Source of the DNA: Thermoproteota archaeon
GTDB lineage: Archaea; Thermoproteota; Thermoprotei_A; Sulfolobales; Ignisphaeraceae
NCBI GenBank assembly: GCA_030550585.1
Contig: JAUQPB010000005.1
Span: 1-64,000, forward strand
Reading direction: 5' to 3'
DNA length: 64,000 bases
The translations under genes and the position numbers were made by a program. Positions 45,505-53,810 of the stretch are shown here, in pieces (the stretch's first letter is position 1; each line of letters begins with the position of its first letter). The notes under the pieces were generated by a model that saw only the letters and a program-made list of their open reading frames with translations, had not been told where the DNA came from and searched no databases.

Positions 45505-46725
45505 TTGAGAAAAATACCTATGGATAAGCCAATTGTTGAGATAGACGGGGATGAGATGGCTAGGGTCATGTGGCACTGGGTTAAGGAGAAGCTCATAGAA
45601 CCATACGTAGATTTGAAGACAGAGTACTATGATCTGCATATAAAGGTTAGGGATGAAACAAACGATGAGATTACCATAAGGGCTGCAGAGGCTATAAAGA
45701 GGCTTGGGGTCGGCGTTAAATGCGCGACAATAACACCAAATGCTGATAGGGTTAAGGAATACAATCTTAAGAGGGAGTGGAGATCGCCCAATGCAACAAT
45801 TAGAGAGGTTCTTGATGGCACGCTATTTAGAGCTCCAATTATTGTGAGCAATATTAAGCCTGCTGTCAGGTTTTGGACAAAGCCAATTGTTGTTGCAAGA
45901 CATGCTTTTGGAGACATCTATTCTGGCACTGGTTTGAGGGTTGAAGAGCCTGGCGAGGCTTATATAGTCTACAAAGGGGCTAGCGGAAGAGAGTACAAGA
46001 TAAGGATAGGTTCTCTCCCATCAGCAGGGGTTATACAAGCATACTACAACCTAGACAAGTCTATATATTCATTCGCTAGAGCCGTCTTCAAATACGCCAC
46101 TATGTTCAATTTGAATGTGTGGTTCGCGGCAAAAGAGACCATATCCAAGGTCTATGATGCTAGGTTCAAGGAGATATTCCAAGAAGTGTATGAGAAGGAA
46201 TTCAAAGAGGAATTCACAAAAAGAGGACTGAAATACGAGTACTATCTAATCGATGATGCCTATTCCAGGGCCATTAGATCCGAAGGAGGTTTTGTGTGGG
46301 CGACAAAGAACTATGACGGTGATGTCATCTCAGATATGGTGGCATCTGCATACTCGGGAAGCCTAGCTATGATGACATCAGAGCTTCTATCTCCAGAAGG
46401 CTACTACATGGCTGAGGCAGCCCATGGAACTGTCCAGAGACACTACTACAGATACTTAAAGGGGGAGAAGACATCGACAAACCCAACAGCAATAATATTT
46501 GCCTGGTCAAGAGGGCTCAGAAGAAGAGGTGAGCTAGATAACAACAGCGAGCTAGTGAGGTTCTCAGAGCTTCTTGAGAAGGCTGTTATCAAGACTATCG
46601 AGATCGACAGGATTATGACTCAGGACATTGCAAAGGTTTCTGAGCCCCCAGTTAATCTGGTTGCATCAACAGAGGAGTTTATAGAGGCTGTTCGGAAGAA
46701 CCTCGAGCACATGGTAAGCCACTGA
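45505..46725 (+). CDS. icd: NADP-type isocitrate dehydrogenase, eukaryote-like subfamily
   Basis: A 406-residue isocitrate dehydrogenase. Its motifs are those of the homodimeric subfamily found in eukaryotes and some bacteria: VEIDGDEMARVMW, EWRSPNATIREVLDGTLFR, ARHAFGDIYSG and EAAHGTVQRHYYRYL, the last near the NADP-binding EAAHGTVTRHYR of that group. Most Crenarchaeota carry the other subfamily. Start TTG 45505, or ATG 45520. It follows the aminotransferase gene by 53 bp. Confidence 0.92.
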   Translation: MRKIPMDKPIVEIDGDEMARVMWHWVKEKLIEPYVDLKTEYYDLHIKVRDETNDEITIRAAEAIKRLGVGVKCATITPNADRVKEYNLKREWRSPNATIREVLDGTLFRAPIIVSNIKPAVRFWTKPIVVARHAFGDIYSGTGLRVEEPGEAYIVYKGASGREYKIRIGSLPSAGVIQAYYNLDKSIYSFARAVFKYATMFNLNVWFAAKETISKVYDARFKEIFQEVYEKEFKEEFTKRGLKYEYYLIDDAYSRAIRSEGGFVWATKNYDGDVISDMVASAYSGSLAMMTSELLSPEGYYMAEAAHGTVQRHYYRYLKGEKTSTNPTAIIFAWSRGLRRRGELDNNSELVRFSELLEKAVIKTIEIDRIMTQDIAKVSEPPVNLVASTEEFIEAVRKNLEHMVSH

Positions 46726-46830
46726 CTTTTTTGTTGATGATTAAAACATTTAATTCTATTTGCCCTAGATACCTAGTCTAAAATATATCATCATAAGTAT
46801 GTAGTTGGGGTGGCCTAGGCGAGTAGAGAA

Positions 46831-47772
46831 TTGAGGAAAGCTGTTGAGATAATAAATCTAGTTAAAAAGTTTGGGAACTTTGTTGCGGTAGACAATCTGT
46901 CTCTAGACATCTACGAGGGAGAGATATTCGGTTTGCTGGGTCCAAACGGAAGTGGCAAAACAACAACGCTTCTAACAATAGCCACAGTCTACAAGCCTAC
47001 ATCAGGTGATGTGAGGGTTTTTGGCTATAGCGTTGTGAGGGATGGTGATATGGTGAGAAAGCTTGTTGGAATGGCTTTTCAAGAGCCTAAAGCACTTGGC
47101 ATAGACAAGCCCTATGACCTACTCATGTGGCATGCGAGAATGGTCGGCTATTCAGCAGGTGATGCAAAGAAGGTTGTGAGAGAGGTTATGGATTCCCTCG
47201 GACTTTGGGAACATAGAGACAAATACTTCTATCAGTTGAGTGGTGGCACAAGGAAAAAGGTTGAGATAGCGAAAGTTCTTATACAAAGACCGAGGGTAGC
47301 AATATTTGATGAGCCGACTGCACAAGTGGATGTTATTTCTAAGCATGTTCTGTGGGATGCAATTAAGGAGTTGAGGAAAGAGGGCTCAACAATAATCATC
47401 TCGACAAATGATATGTTTGAGGCTGAGAGGGTTTGTGAGAGAATAGCGATAATATATAGGGGTAGGCTAAGAGCTGTGGGAACTGTTCAAGAACTCAAAG
47501 ACTCGATGCCATATGGGGATGTCATAGAGTTATCTGTGGCTGGCAAAGACATTGATGTTTCAAAGGTTTTGGAGATTCTGAATAGTTTTGGGAGGGTTTC
47601 GGTGAATGGGAGCACATTCATGGTTTATGTGAACAGGGGTGAGGAGAAAGCTATAGAGATTGTCGATGCTCTTAGGCGGCGGGGAATCACAATATCTAGG
47701 ATTATGGTAAAAGAGCCTACACTCGATGATGTGTTCTTCTACATAACTGGTGCTAAACTGAAGGAAGAGTAA
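46831..47772 (+). CDS. ABC exporter ATP-binding protein
   Basis: A 313-residue ABC ATPase. Walker A is GPNGSGKTTTLL, Q-loop AFQEPKA, signature LSGGTRKKVEIA, Walker B VAIFDEPTAQVD and switch IISTND (N where H is usual). The C-terminal extension with VKEPTLDDVFFYITG is the DrrA/NodI-like end. It is followed by two permease genes in one operon. Such systems export drugs, lipids or polysaccharides. Confidence 0.92.
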   Translation: MRKAVEIINLVKKFGNFVAVDNLSLDIYEGEIFGLLGPNGSGKTTTLLTIATVYKPTSGDVRVFGYSVVRDGDMVRKLVGMAFQEPKALGIDKPYDLLMWHARMVGYSAGDAKKVVREVMDSLGLWEHRDKYFYQLSGGTRKKVEIAKVLIQRPRVAIFDEPTAQVDVISKHVLWDAIKELRKEGSTIIISTNDMFEAERVCERIAIIYRGRLRAVGTVQELKDSMPYGDVIELSVAGKDIDVSKVLEILNSFGRVSVNGSTFMVYVNRGEEKAIEIVDALRRRGITISRIMVKEPTLDDVFFYITGAKLKEE

Positions 47773-47793
47773 AGACTGGATGTGGGTGATGAT

Positions 47794-48606
47794 ATGAATT
47801 CTTTGGCAACGGCTCTTAGGCAAATATTTTTGCTTGTTCAATGGGATTTGACAAAGATTTTGAGAAGAGTTATATTTGTTGTTATGAGAGCCACATGGTT
47901 TGCAGTACAAGTTTCTGTGTTTGGATTGGCGCTAGCATATATGGTTAGTGCACGGAGCCTTGGGTTAGATACCCAAGCATACTACAAGTTCTATCTGTTC
48001 GGTATATATACATCGATACTTTTTTCGATAACAGCCTCTAGAGCATATGACATTGCGGAAGAGTTTGAGGAGGGCATTATAGAGTATCATCTATCCCTGC
48101 CAATGAATAGAAAGGTTTTGGCAATTGGCAGAGCAGTTGGGGGTGGGATAGCTTCAACTCTTTTCACGCTTCCAATGTTTGCAACAGTTGTTGTATTAGC
48201 ACAGGAGTTTTCCATAGAGGCGATACTGATATCTATTATAGCCTCGCTAGCCTTTTCAATTGGTATAGCAGGTCTTGTAATATCGATAACACTAAGCATA
48301 AAGTCTGGTGACGCAACAGACATTTTGATGGGTGCTCTTGATGCTATTCTCGTGAGGCTTTCAACAGTTTTCTACCCAGCTGTTGTTATAAAAAGTATTG
48401 CCCCATACTATTATAGTGTTATAGCGAACCCTGTTTCCCATCTAGCAGATCTGCTTAGGCTGTTCTACTCCTTTGAGGAGTTCAAAGCACTTGCTATAGC
48501 AAGTCCATTAGCATTGGCATCCTATATAGTTGGGCTGTCCATAGGCTTTTCATTTCTTGCAGTATATGTTGTTGAAAAGAAGCTTGAGGGAGGTGGGTGG
48601 AGATAA
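47794..48606 (+). CDS. ABC-2 permease subunit
   Basis: About 270 residues with six hydrophobic segments, the ABC-2 membrane topology. The cytoplasmic coupling region is EEFEEGIIEYHLSLPMNRK, similar in place to the LLxLPxSR motif. ATG 47794 follows GGGTGATG; the frame also opens at GTG 47782. It lies between the ATPase and a second permease, so the exporter is probably a heterodimer. Confidence 0.85.
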   Translation: MNSLATALRQIFLLVQWDLTKILRRVIFVVMRATWFAVQVSVFGLALAYMVSARSLGLDTQAYYKFYLFGIYTSILFSITASRAYDIAEEFEEGIIEYHLSLPMNRKVLAIGRAVGGGIASTLFTLPMFATVVVLAQEFSIEAILISIIASLAFSIGIAGLVISITLSIKSGDATDILMGALDAILVRLSTVFYPAVVIKSIAPYYYSVIANPVSHLADLLRLFYSFEEFKALAIASPLALASYIVGLSIGFSFLAVYVVEKKLEGGGWR

Positions 48607-49370
48607 CCAACATAGACAAGGTTTTTCTAATAGCCAAGAGAGATCTTGACAGGTTTTGGCAATCAAAACAGTGGCTAGCTGGGCAAATAGCAATGAATCT
48701 TGCAGATATCTTCATATTCGCACTGATTTTCAGAGGCATTGTGAGAAGAGATCTCATACCAGATTACCTGAAGTTCATGACTCCAGGCGCTGTAGCACTA
48801 GCAACATTTGTTGCTGCATTTTCGATAGGTAGAGAGGTTGGGATGGAGATTAGAAGAAATACTGTAGAGTATCTTCTAACATTGCCAGTGTCGCGACAGA
48901 ATCTTGTGCTTGGCAGAGTGCTTGGAGGTATGCTGAGAGGGCTAATATACCAGCTAGTCTTCCTCGTTCTTGCCTCGATAATAGATTCTCCACCCACCCT
49001 AGTACAGCTCCCCGTGCTAGTGGCAACATCCGTTCTGCTCACAATGTCCATGTCCAGCCTAGCAATAGCTGTATCGTCTATCAGTAGAGACTTCAATATA
49101 CAGGCAACTTTCAGAGCACTAACATACTATCTCCTATTCTTCTTCTCAAATGTTTTCTACACAAAGCAGGTTCTAGCGCTGAGATTTCCACACCCACTCC
49201 CAGAGATAATAAGCATAACACCTATCTCAATTGCGGCAGATATCTATAGATGGTGCTTCAACTACTATCAGCAACTAGACCCCCAGAACCTTGTACTACT
49301 CGCTATATGGAGTCTTGCACTAACCCTCCTAGCATCTGCAACATATCTAAGAAATCTGACAAAGCGTTAG
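48597..49370 (+). CDS. ABC-2 permease subunit
   Basis: A 257-residue ABC-2 membrane subunit with six helices and the coupling motif NTVEYLLTLPVSRQNLVLGR. It overlaps the preceding permease by 10 nt. Its stop overlaps that of the convergent methyltransferase-like gene by 4 nt (49367-49370). Confidence 0.88.
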   Translation: MEITNIDKVFLIAKRDLDRFWQSKQWLAGQIAMNLADIFIFALIFRGIVRRDLIPDYLKFMTPGAVALATFVAAFSIGREVGMEIRRNTVEYLLTLPVSRQNLVLGRVLGGMLRGLIYQLVFLVLASIIDSPPTLVQLPVLVATSVLLTMSMSSLAIAVSSISRDFNIQATFRALTYYLLFFFSNVFYTKQVLALRFPHPLPEIISITPISIAADIYRWCFNYYQQLDPQNLVLLAIWSLALTLLASATYLRNLTKR

Positions 49371-50335
49371 CCGTACCCAGCTAAAATGGGTAGGGTTACA
49401 CCTAGAGCATATGCCAATGCGGTTGATGTCCTCATGGCAAAGCCTGTTAAGGGGCCTAGCCTCACCTCCGCTACACACTTGCTTCTCAAATCAAGTGACA
49501 CATCCTCATACTCGTTTCCGAGAACAAAAGCGATTGTCTTACCCTTAAACGTTTTGACTAAGTCTATAAGCTTTTTCTCATCGTCTTTTGCATACATAGA
49601 CAAGGCTATGGCTATATCCACATCTTTGAGCACTCCATCAAGACTGTCAACAACCTCGATGTTGTCTAGGTCAATTCCCAGAATATCTAGGACTTTTCTA
49701 AGGGCTTTCTCATTTGGTTTATAGAGCCTTAGCCTAAATCCTATGGCTCTTGACAGCTGTATCAAATCCATGATCTCGTAATCTGTTTGTGGACGCTCAA
49801 TAACAGCGATAATGTTTCTTGCTATAGCAGCTGGTATACCTCCTCTCACAAAAATTCTGGTAATACCTTCATCTGCATAGCCTATAACCGAGAGCCCCTT
49901 GTCTACCCCAACAAAGATTATATTGTGGGAACTTAGATTTGGGGTTGCAAAGCCTTTTTCGGTTAGAGCTTTTACAATGAGTCTAGCAATTTCGATACTA
50001 GTCAACGGATATTTCTTATCCCATCTTCTAACCTCAATAGCAACCTCCTTGCCAGGAAAAACCGCTTTTATTGTTTCAAGAGCTTCGTCAACCAACTTCT
50101 CGATGCTTCTATCATAGACGTAGGAGCGGACTATATATGTCATTGAAATGCAGCTGATGTTTCTCAAAAAATCTATGACCTGTGGAACATGTGCATCACC
50201 AACTTTTAGAATGCCTCTCAAACCCCAGTTGTAAACAATTGAAACTTCTATACCTAGACCTTCGCTAAGCTTCTTGACCAAATAATCCATGCATCTATTC
50301 TTTGAAAAAGGTTCGAAAAGCAGAAGAATATCCAT
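49367..50335 (-). CDS. THUMP-domain protein with SPOUT-like C-terminus
   Basis: About 322 residues. The N-terminal third has a THUMP-like RNA-binding plan (FGS-like start DILLLFEPFSKNR, then VRRWDKKYPLTSIEIARL and NIIFVGVDKGLSVIG). The C-terminal half has the knot-type end LGPLTGFAMRTSTALAYALG seen in SPOUT methyltransferases, preceded by IAFVLGNEYEDVS. It likely modifies or binds tRNA or rRNA using S-adenosylmethionine. The target is unknown. Confidence 0.75.
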   Translation of the reverse strand: MDILLLFEPFSKNRCMDYLVKKLSEGLGIEVSIVYNWGLRGILKVGDAHVPQVIDFLRNISCISMTYIVRSYVYDRSIEKLVDEALETIKAVFPGKEVAIEVRRWDKKYPLTSIEIARLIVKALTEKGFATPNLSSHNIIFVGVDKGLSVIGYADEGITRIFVRGGIPAAIARNIIAVIERPQTDYEIMDLIQLSRAIGFRLRLYKPNEKALRKVLDILGIDLDNIEVVDSLDGVLKDVDIAIALSMYAKDDEKKLIDLVKTFKGKTIAFVLGNEYEDVSLDLRSKCVAEVRLGPLTGFAMRTSTALAYALGVTLPILAGYG

Positions 50336-50356
50336 GTACAACAATCCTTTCAGAAT

Positions 50357-51376
50357 CTAGCGCGGCTTTACAACCACCCTGCCTATAACCTGGCCTCTTC
50401 TAAGCCTCTCTAAAGCCTCGTTGATTCTATCTAGAGACACAACATCGTCTACCACAATCTTTATCTTCCCCTCTGCAACGAGGTTCACAGCCTCTATAAG
50501 CTCCTGGAGAGTGTTGCCAACAGATCCTATAATAGTGGCCTCTTTAACCACTATATCTAGTGGGTTTACAGACACTGGCTCCCCTGTATATCCAATAACA
50601 ACTATTCTCCCTTTCTTGGCCAGCATTTTGATAGAGTTTGAGAATGTTTCCTTGGATCCCACAAGCTCGTATACAACATCAGCTCCTTTACCGCCAGTTA
50701 TACTCAAAACCCTTTTAACAACATCCTCTCTAGCAGCATTAACTATATAGTCTGCGCCAAGCTCTCTAGCCTTCTCTAACTTCTCATCCCTCTTGCCAAT
50801 CGCTATAACCTTTGCACCAACAAGCTTGTTGTACTGAATCAAAGCAAAACCAACGCCGCCAACACCGTAGACAACAGCATATTCTCCAACCTTTGGAGAA
50901 GCTTTTTTAGTGGCATGTATAGCTGTTGTGACGCTACATCCTATTGGAGCGGCTTGCTCAAACGGTATGTTATCGGGCAGCTTAACAACGTTTCTAGCTG
51001 GAACCTTTACATATTCGGCGAAACCGCCATCGGATATGAAGCCGTATTCAGCTTTTGGACTCTCGCACAAGTTCTCCTCACCAACTAGACAATATTTGCA
51101 CTTGCCGCATCCAACATAGTAGTAGACCACGACCCTGTCCCCAGGTCTAACATCAGAAACGCCATCGCCAACCTCTTCAACGATGCCAGCTATCTCGTGG
51201 CCAAGGGTTATTGGGTGAACACCTAGATCTAGAACCCCATCTAGAAAATGAAGTTCTGTGTGGCAAACACCGGCTGCCTCTACCCTGACAAGAACCTCTC
51301 CATATCCAGGCTTCGGCTTAGGAACATCTTCTATAACAAGCGGTTTGTGGGGCCCGTAAAACCTAGCTGCCTTCAT
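50357..51376 (-). CDS. Zinc-dependent alcohol dehydrogenase
   Basis: A 339-residue medium-chain dehydrogenase. Catalytic zinc ligands lie in GVCHTELH and LGHEIAG. The structural zinc lobe CGKCKYCLVGEENLC has its four Cys. The NAD loop is VVYGVGGVGFALIQ. Sulfolobus relatives act on alcohols and aldehydes, or reduce acryloyl-CoA. The exact substrate is not visible. It is in line with the purP gene but has its own 50-bp gap. Confidence 0.92.
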   Translation of the reverse strand: MKAARFYGPHKPLVIEDVPKPKPGYGEVLVRVEAAGVCHTELHFLDGVLDLGVHPITLGHEIAGIVEEVGDGVSDVRPGDRVVVYYYVGCGKCKYCLVGEENLCESPKAEYGFISDGGFAEYVKVPARNVVKLPDNIPFEQAAPIGCSVTTAIHATKKASPKVGEYAVVYGVGGVGFALIQYNKLVGAKVIAIGKRDEKLEKARELGADYIVNAAREDVVKRVLSITGGKGADVVYELVGSKETFSNSIKMLAKKGRIVVIGYTGEPVSVNPLDIVVKEATIIGSVGNTLQELIEAVNLVAEGKIKIVVDDVVSLDRINEALERLRRGQVIGRVVVKPR

Positions 51377-51426
51377 ATTTCTCAGCCAAAGCTAGTGAGA
51401 GTCTAGACAAATCCAAATATAGTTTT

Positions 51427-52503
51427 CTATGTTAAAACCTCTTCAATTCTGTTCTTCTCTATCGCCAGTCTAATCTCTCTTGCAATTCTCCTTCCAGTAC
51501 TCATAGGCTCGCTCCAGTACAGATATGAGTATGGGCTTCCATTCACATATATGTTGGTTCCAGCAACAATCCTGCCCGAGAACTCGAAGACCTTTATATT
51601 CATATTGTCGTCAATTATACTCTCAAGGCAGAAGGGTCCTATTGCCCCAGGTGGCAAGCTCTTCTTAGTCTCCTCAACAAACCTAATTCCATACTCTAGA
51701 ATCTTCGGCAACAGGCTCTCTCTCAGCACTAGGGGAAGGTTGCCAACAACAACAAATGTTGGTTCTATACCCATCTCAGCAACAACATCTGGTGGCACTC
51801 TTCTTAGCCCATCAACATTTGTCTCATATCTTATGTCAGCACCTAGAATCTCAACCCTGTTTAGTATTGGGCTGTAGAAGTAGTGGTAGTAGGCTGTAAC
51901 CCCAACCAGATACTCTTGAATCATAGCCTCTTCAAATGTTTTTATAAGCCCTTGCTCAACTCTTTTTCTAAGCCCCTCCTCAACCTCTCTACTGTTTTTC
52001 GCTATAAAGTATCCCCTCCCACCCTTAGCACCAGGCAACTTAACTATAACGGGCCTATCTATTTCCTCACCAAATCTGTATACCCTAGGAATTGGTATAC
52101 CAGCTCTCTGAAGAAGACCCATTTTAGCCCATTGATCGGCCTCAACCCTAAAAAGCTTCCTCAAACCAAATATGGGCACAGCTATATTCTCTGCACAGTC
52201 AAGGCCAACATACTCTACATAACTCCCATGAGGAACTATAACAGAGTTCAAAGAAACAAGCTTCTCAACCACATCATTTCTACACAAATCTCTCCAGCTA
52301 TTCAACACAATGAAACTATCGATCAAATGTTTGAAATGCTCGTAAAACCACAGCCTATCGCTAGTAACAATGGCAACGGTCTTGAACCCCTCCATCTTTG
52401 CACCATGAAATATCTGAAGAGATGAATGGCTAGCTAGAGTCGCTATAGAAACCCTATCCAAATCGTATCTAGATACTATATCCCGAATCACGATACAGCC
52501 CAA
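51427..52503 (-). CDS. purP: FAICAR synthetase PurP
   Basis: A 358-residue archaeal ATP-grasp enzyme that uses formate and ATP to formylate AICAR in purine synthesis. Family marks are the N-terminal [57 protein letters not shown] and the C-terminal [10 protein letters not shown]. No other pur gene is near. Some archaeal genomes carry two PurP versions, of which one has another role; this copy keeps the standard motifs. Confidence 0.93.
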   Translation of the reverse strand: MGCIVIRDIVSRYDLDRVSIATLASHSSLQIFHGAKMEGFKTVAIVTSDRLWFYEHFKHLIDSFIVLNSWRDLCRNDVVEKLVSLNSVIVPHGSYVEYVGLDCAENIAVPIFGLRKLFRVEADQWAKMGLLQRAGIPIPRVYRFGEEIDRPVIVKLPGAKGGRGYFIAKNSREVEEGLRKRVEQGLIKTFEEAMIQEYLVGVTAYYHYFYSPILNRVEILGADIRYETNVDGLRRVPPDVVAEMGIEPTFVVVGNLPLVLRESLLPKILEYGIRFVEETKKSLPPGAIGPFCLESIIDDNMNIKVFEFSGRIVAGTNIYVNGSPYSYLYWSEPMSTGRRIAREIRLAIEKNRIEEVLT

Positions 52504-52702
52504 TGCAAAGATACTGAGATTGTAAAAGCTATTTAAAGCTTCATATATATAGGTTGTGTAGAATGTCAGACAACAGTTAAGGGACGCAAATACGAGTCGA
52601 TAGCAACGAGCACTAGCCTAGATACCCAAGGATCCAAACATAGTCTTGATATTTGGTAATGCGAAGATTCTTTGCGAATCAACTTAATCTAATCTACTGT
52701 TT

Positions 52703-52777
52703 TGAGTATACTCATTATACCTATATTGATGTGTTAGTGCCACAAATCTTATAAACCATGTAAGAGTATACTCTTAC
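52703..52777 (+). promoter_or_regulatory. Palindromic operators around a TATA box
   Basis: TGAGTATACTCA (52703-52714) and GTAAGAGTATACTCTTAC (52760-52777) are perfect palindromes sharing the core GAGTATACTC, with centres 60 bp apart. The TATA-like CTTATAAACC (52748-52757) lies between them, so the second palindrome covers the expected transcription start. A partial third core GGTATACTCA lies at 52805-52814 inside the gene. This is the layout of a repressor site. Confidence 0.75.
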
Positions 52778-52792
52778 TTGGGTGAGTAAAAC

Positions 52793-53011
52793 ATGGTAAA
52801 AATAGGTATACTCAGATCATTAACAATATCAGTAAAGAACGTGTTTGGTAGAGACAGCAAGGTATCAGCCAATCAATATAGTGACGAAACTGAAAAGGAT
52901 ACGGCGAGTTATAGCAATAATAGGTTAAAATACCCATCAATATTATGCACTCCTACAATACCTACCATATGCTATGAGATAGGGAAAGACGGGTATATAA
53001 AACCCATATAG
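52793..53011 (+). CDS. Small protein behind palindromic operators
   Basis: A 72-residue protein of unknown function with ATG start, clear promoter and a strong T-rich end. It begins with a basic helix (MVKIGILRSLTISVKNVF), then a Ser/Asn/Asp-rich stretch and three Cys (LCTPTIPTICYEIG). The start is faintly like NuoI/ferredoxin-type subunits, but the Cys pattern does not match. It could be a decayed relative or a different family. A tightly controlled small gene is supported mainly by its operators. Confidence 0.5.
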   Translation: MVKIGILRSLTISVKNVFGRDSKVSANQYSDETEKDTASYSNNRLKYPSILCTPTIPTICYEIGKDGYIKPI

Positions 53012-53037
53012 CGATTAGACAAAGCAATGTAAAACAA

Positions 53038-53071
53038 AATATAATTATTTTTTAATATAATTATTTTTTTA
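53038..53071. terminator. T-rich convergent terminator region
   Basis: AATATAATTATTTTTT occurs twice in tandem (about 53038-53053 and 53054-53069). It sits between the convergent ends of the 52793 gene and the DUF72 gene. Runs of T fit archaeal termination for the plus-strand gene. Confidence 0.55.
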
Positions 53072-53776
53072 TCTTGTTAATAGAGAAAGCATTTTTCTTG
53101 CGTTTTCAAGCATCCAATGATTGTTATTGAAGAAGACATATACTTTCTTAGGATTCAAATTCAATACGTTTTTAGCCAAGTCCTCTAATTCTTCGTCAGA
53201 GTATTCATATGCATACCACTCGGTTCTTCCATGAAGCCGTAAATAGATTATATCATTGCATGTTTCAATCCATCTGCCAATCGGAGAATCTATAGATACT
53301 AGCGTGAGGTTTAATTCTTTGGCTAACTCAACAGTATCCTTGTTGAACCAGCTCTGATCTCTAAACTCTACGGCTATTCTATGGCCTAGACCAGTGGTTT
53401 TAACGAACTTTTTGAGCCTTTCAACATTGTTTTCATTCTTTTTGAATGTTGGGGGCATTTGAAACAGGTAAAAATCTGTGTAGTTGTCGAGTGGTTTAAA
53501 CAGCTCTACAAATTTTCTCCATATTTCGTATGATTTCTCGTCTAGTCTATGAACATGGGATATACTTCTATGGACCTTGATAGACCATCTAATAGGTTTT
53601 AGAGCTGTTTTCTTCGCCCATCCAATAACCTGGTTTCTAAACGGAAATCTATAAAACGAGGCATTCAATTCAACAGCGTTTAGCCGAGAGTTTCTCAAAT
53701 ACCAATCGAATGTTCCATCCTCGTTCCAGTCATATAGCCAGCCGGAGGTTCCTACATAGACCTCTATATCCAACAC
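53069..53776 (-). CDS. DUF72 family TIM-barrel protein
   Basis: About 235 residues. Family marks are VYVGTSGWLYDWN, LNAVELNASFYRFPF, WSIKVHRSISHVHR, FLFQMPPTF, IAVEFRDQSWF, YLRLHGRTEWYAYEYS and VYVFFNNNH. DUF72 proteins are TIM barrels of unknown activity. The frame opens at 53863 within the end of the H+-ATPase gene; start GTG 53776 or TTG 53773 fits the family N-terminus and the TATA-like AATTATTTTTA near 53800-53812. Confidence 0.88.
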   Translation of the reverse strand: MLDIEVYVGTSGWLYDWNEDGTFDWYLRNSRLNAVELNASFYRFPFRNQVIGWAKKTALKPIRWSIKVHRSISHVHRLDEKSYEIWRKFVELFKPLDNYTDFYLFQMPPTFKKNENNVERLKKFVKTTGLGHRIAVEFRDQSWFNKDTVELAKELNLTLVSIDSPIGRWIETCNDIIYLRLHGRTEWYAYEYSDEELEDLAKNVLNLNPKKVYVFFNNNHWMLENARKMLSLLTR

Positions 53777-53810
53777 CAACAAAATTGTTTTAGTGCATCC
53801 TAAAAATAAT

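Noticed and set aside
52793-53011. NuoI- or ferredoxin-type subunit
   Set aside because: The start is only faintly similar and the Cys spacing does not match a [4Fe-4S] motif.
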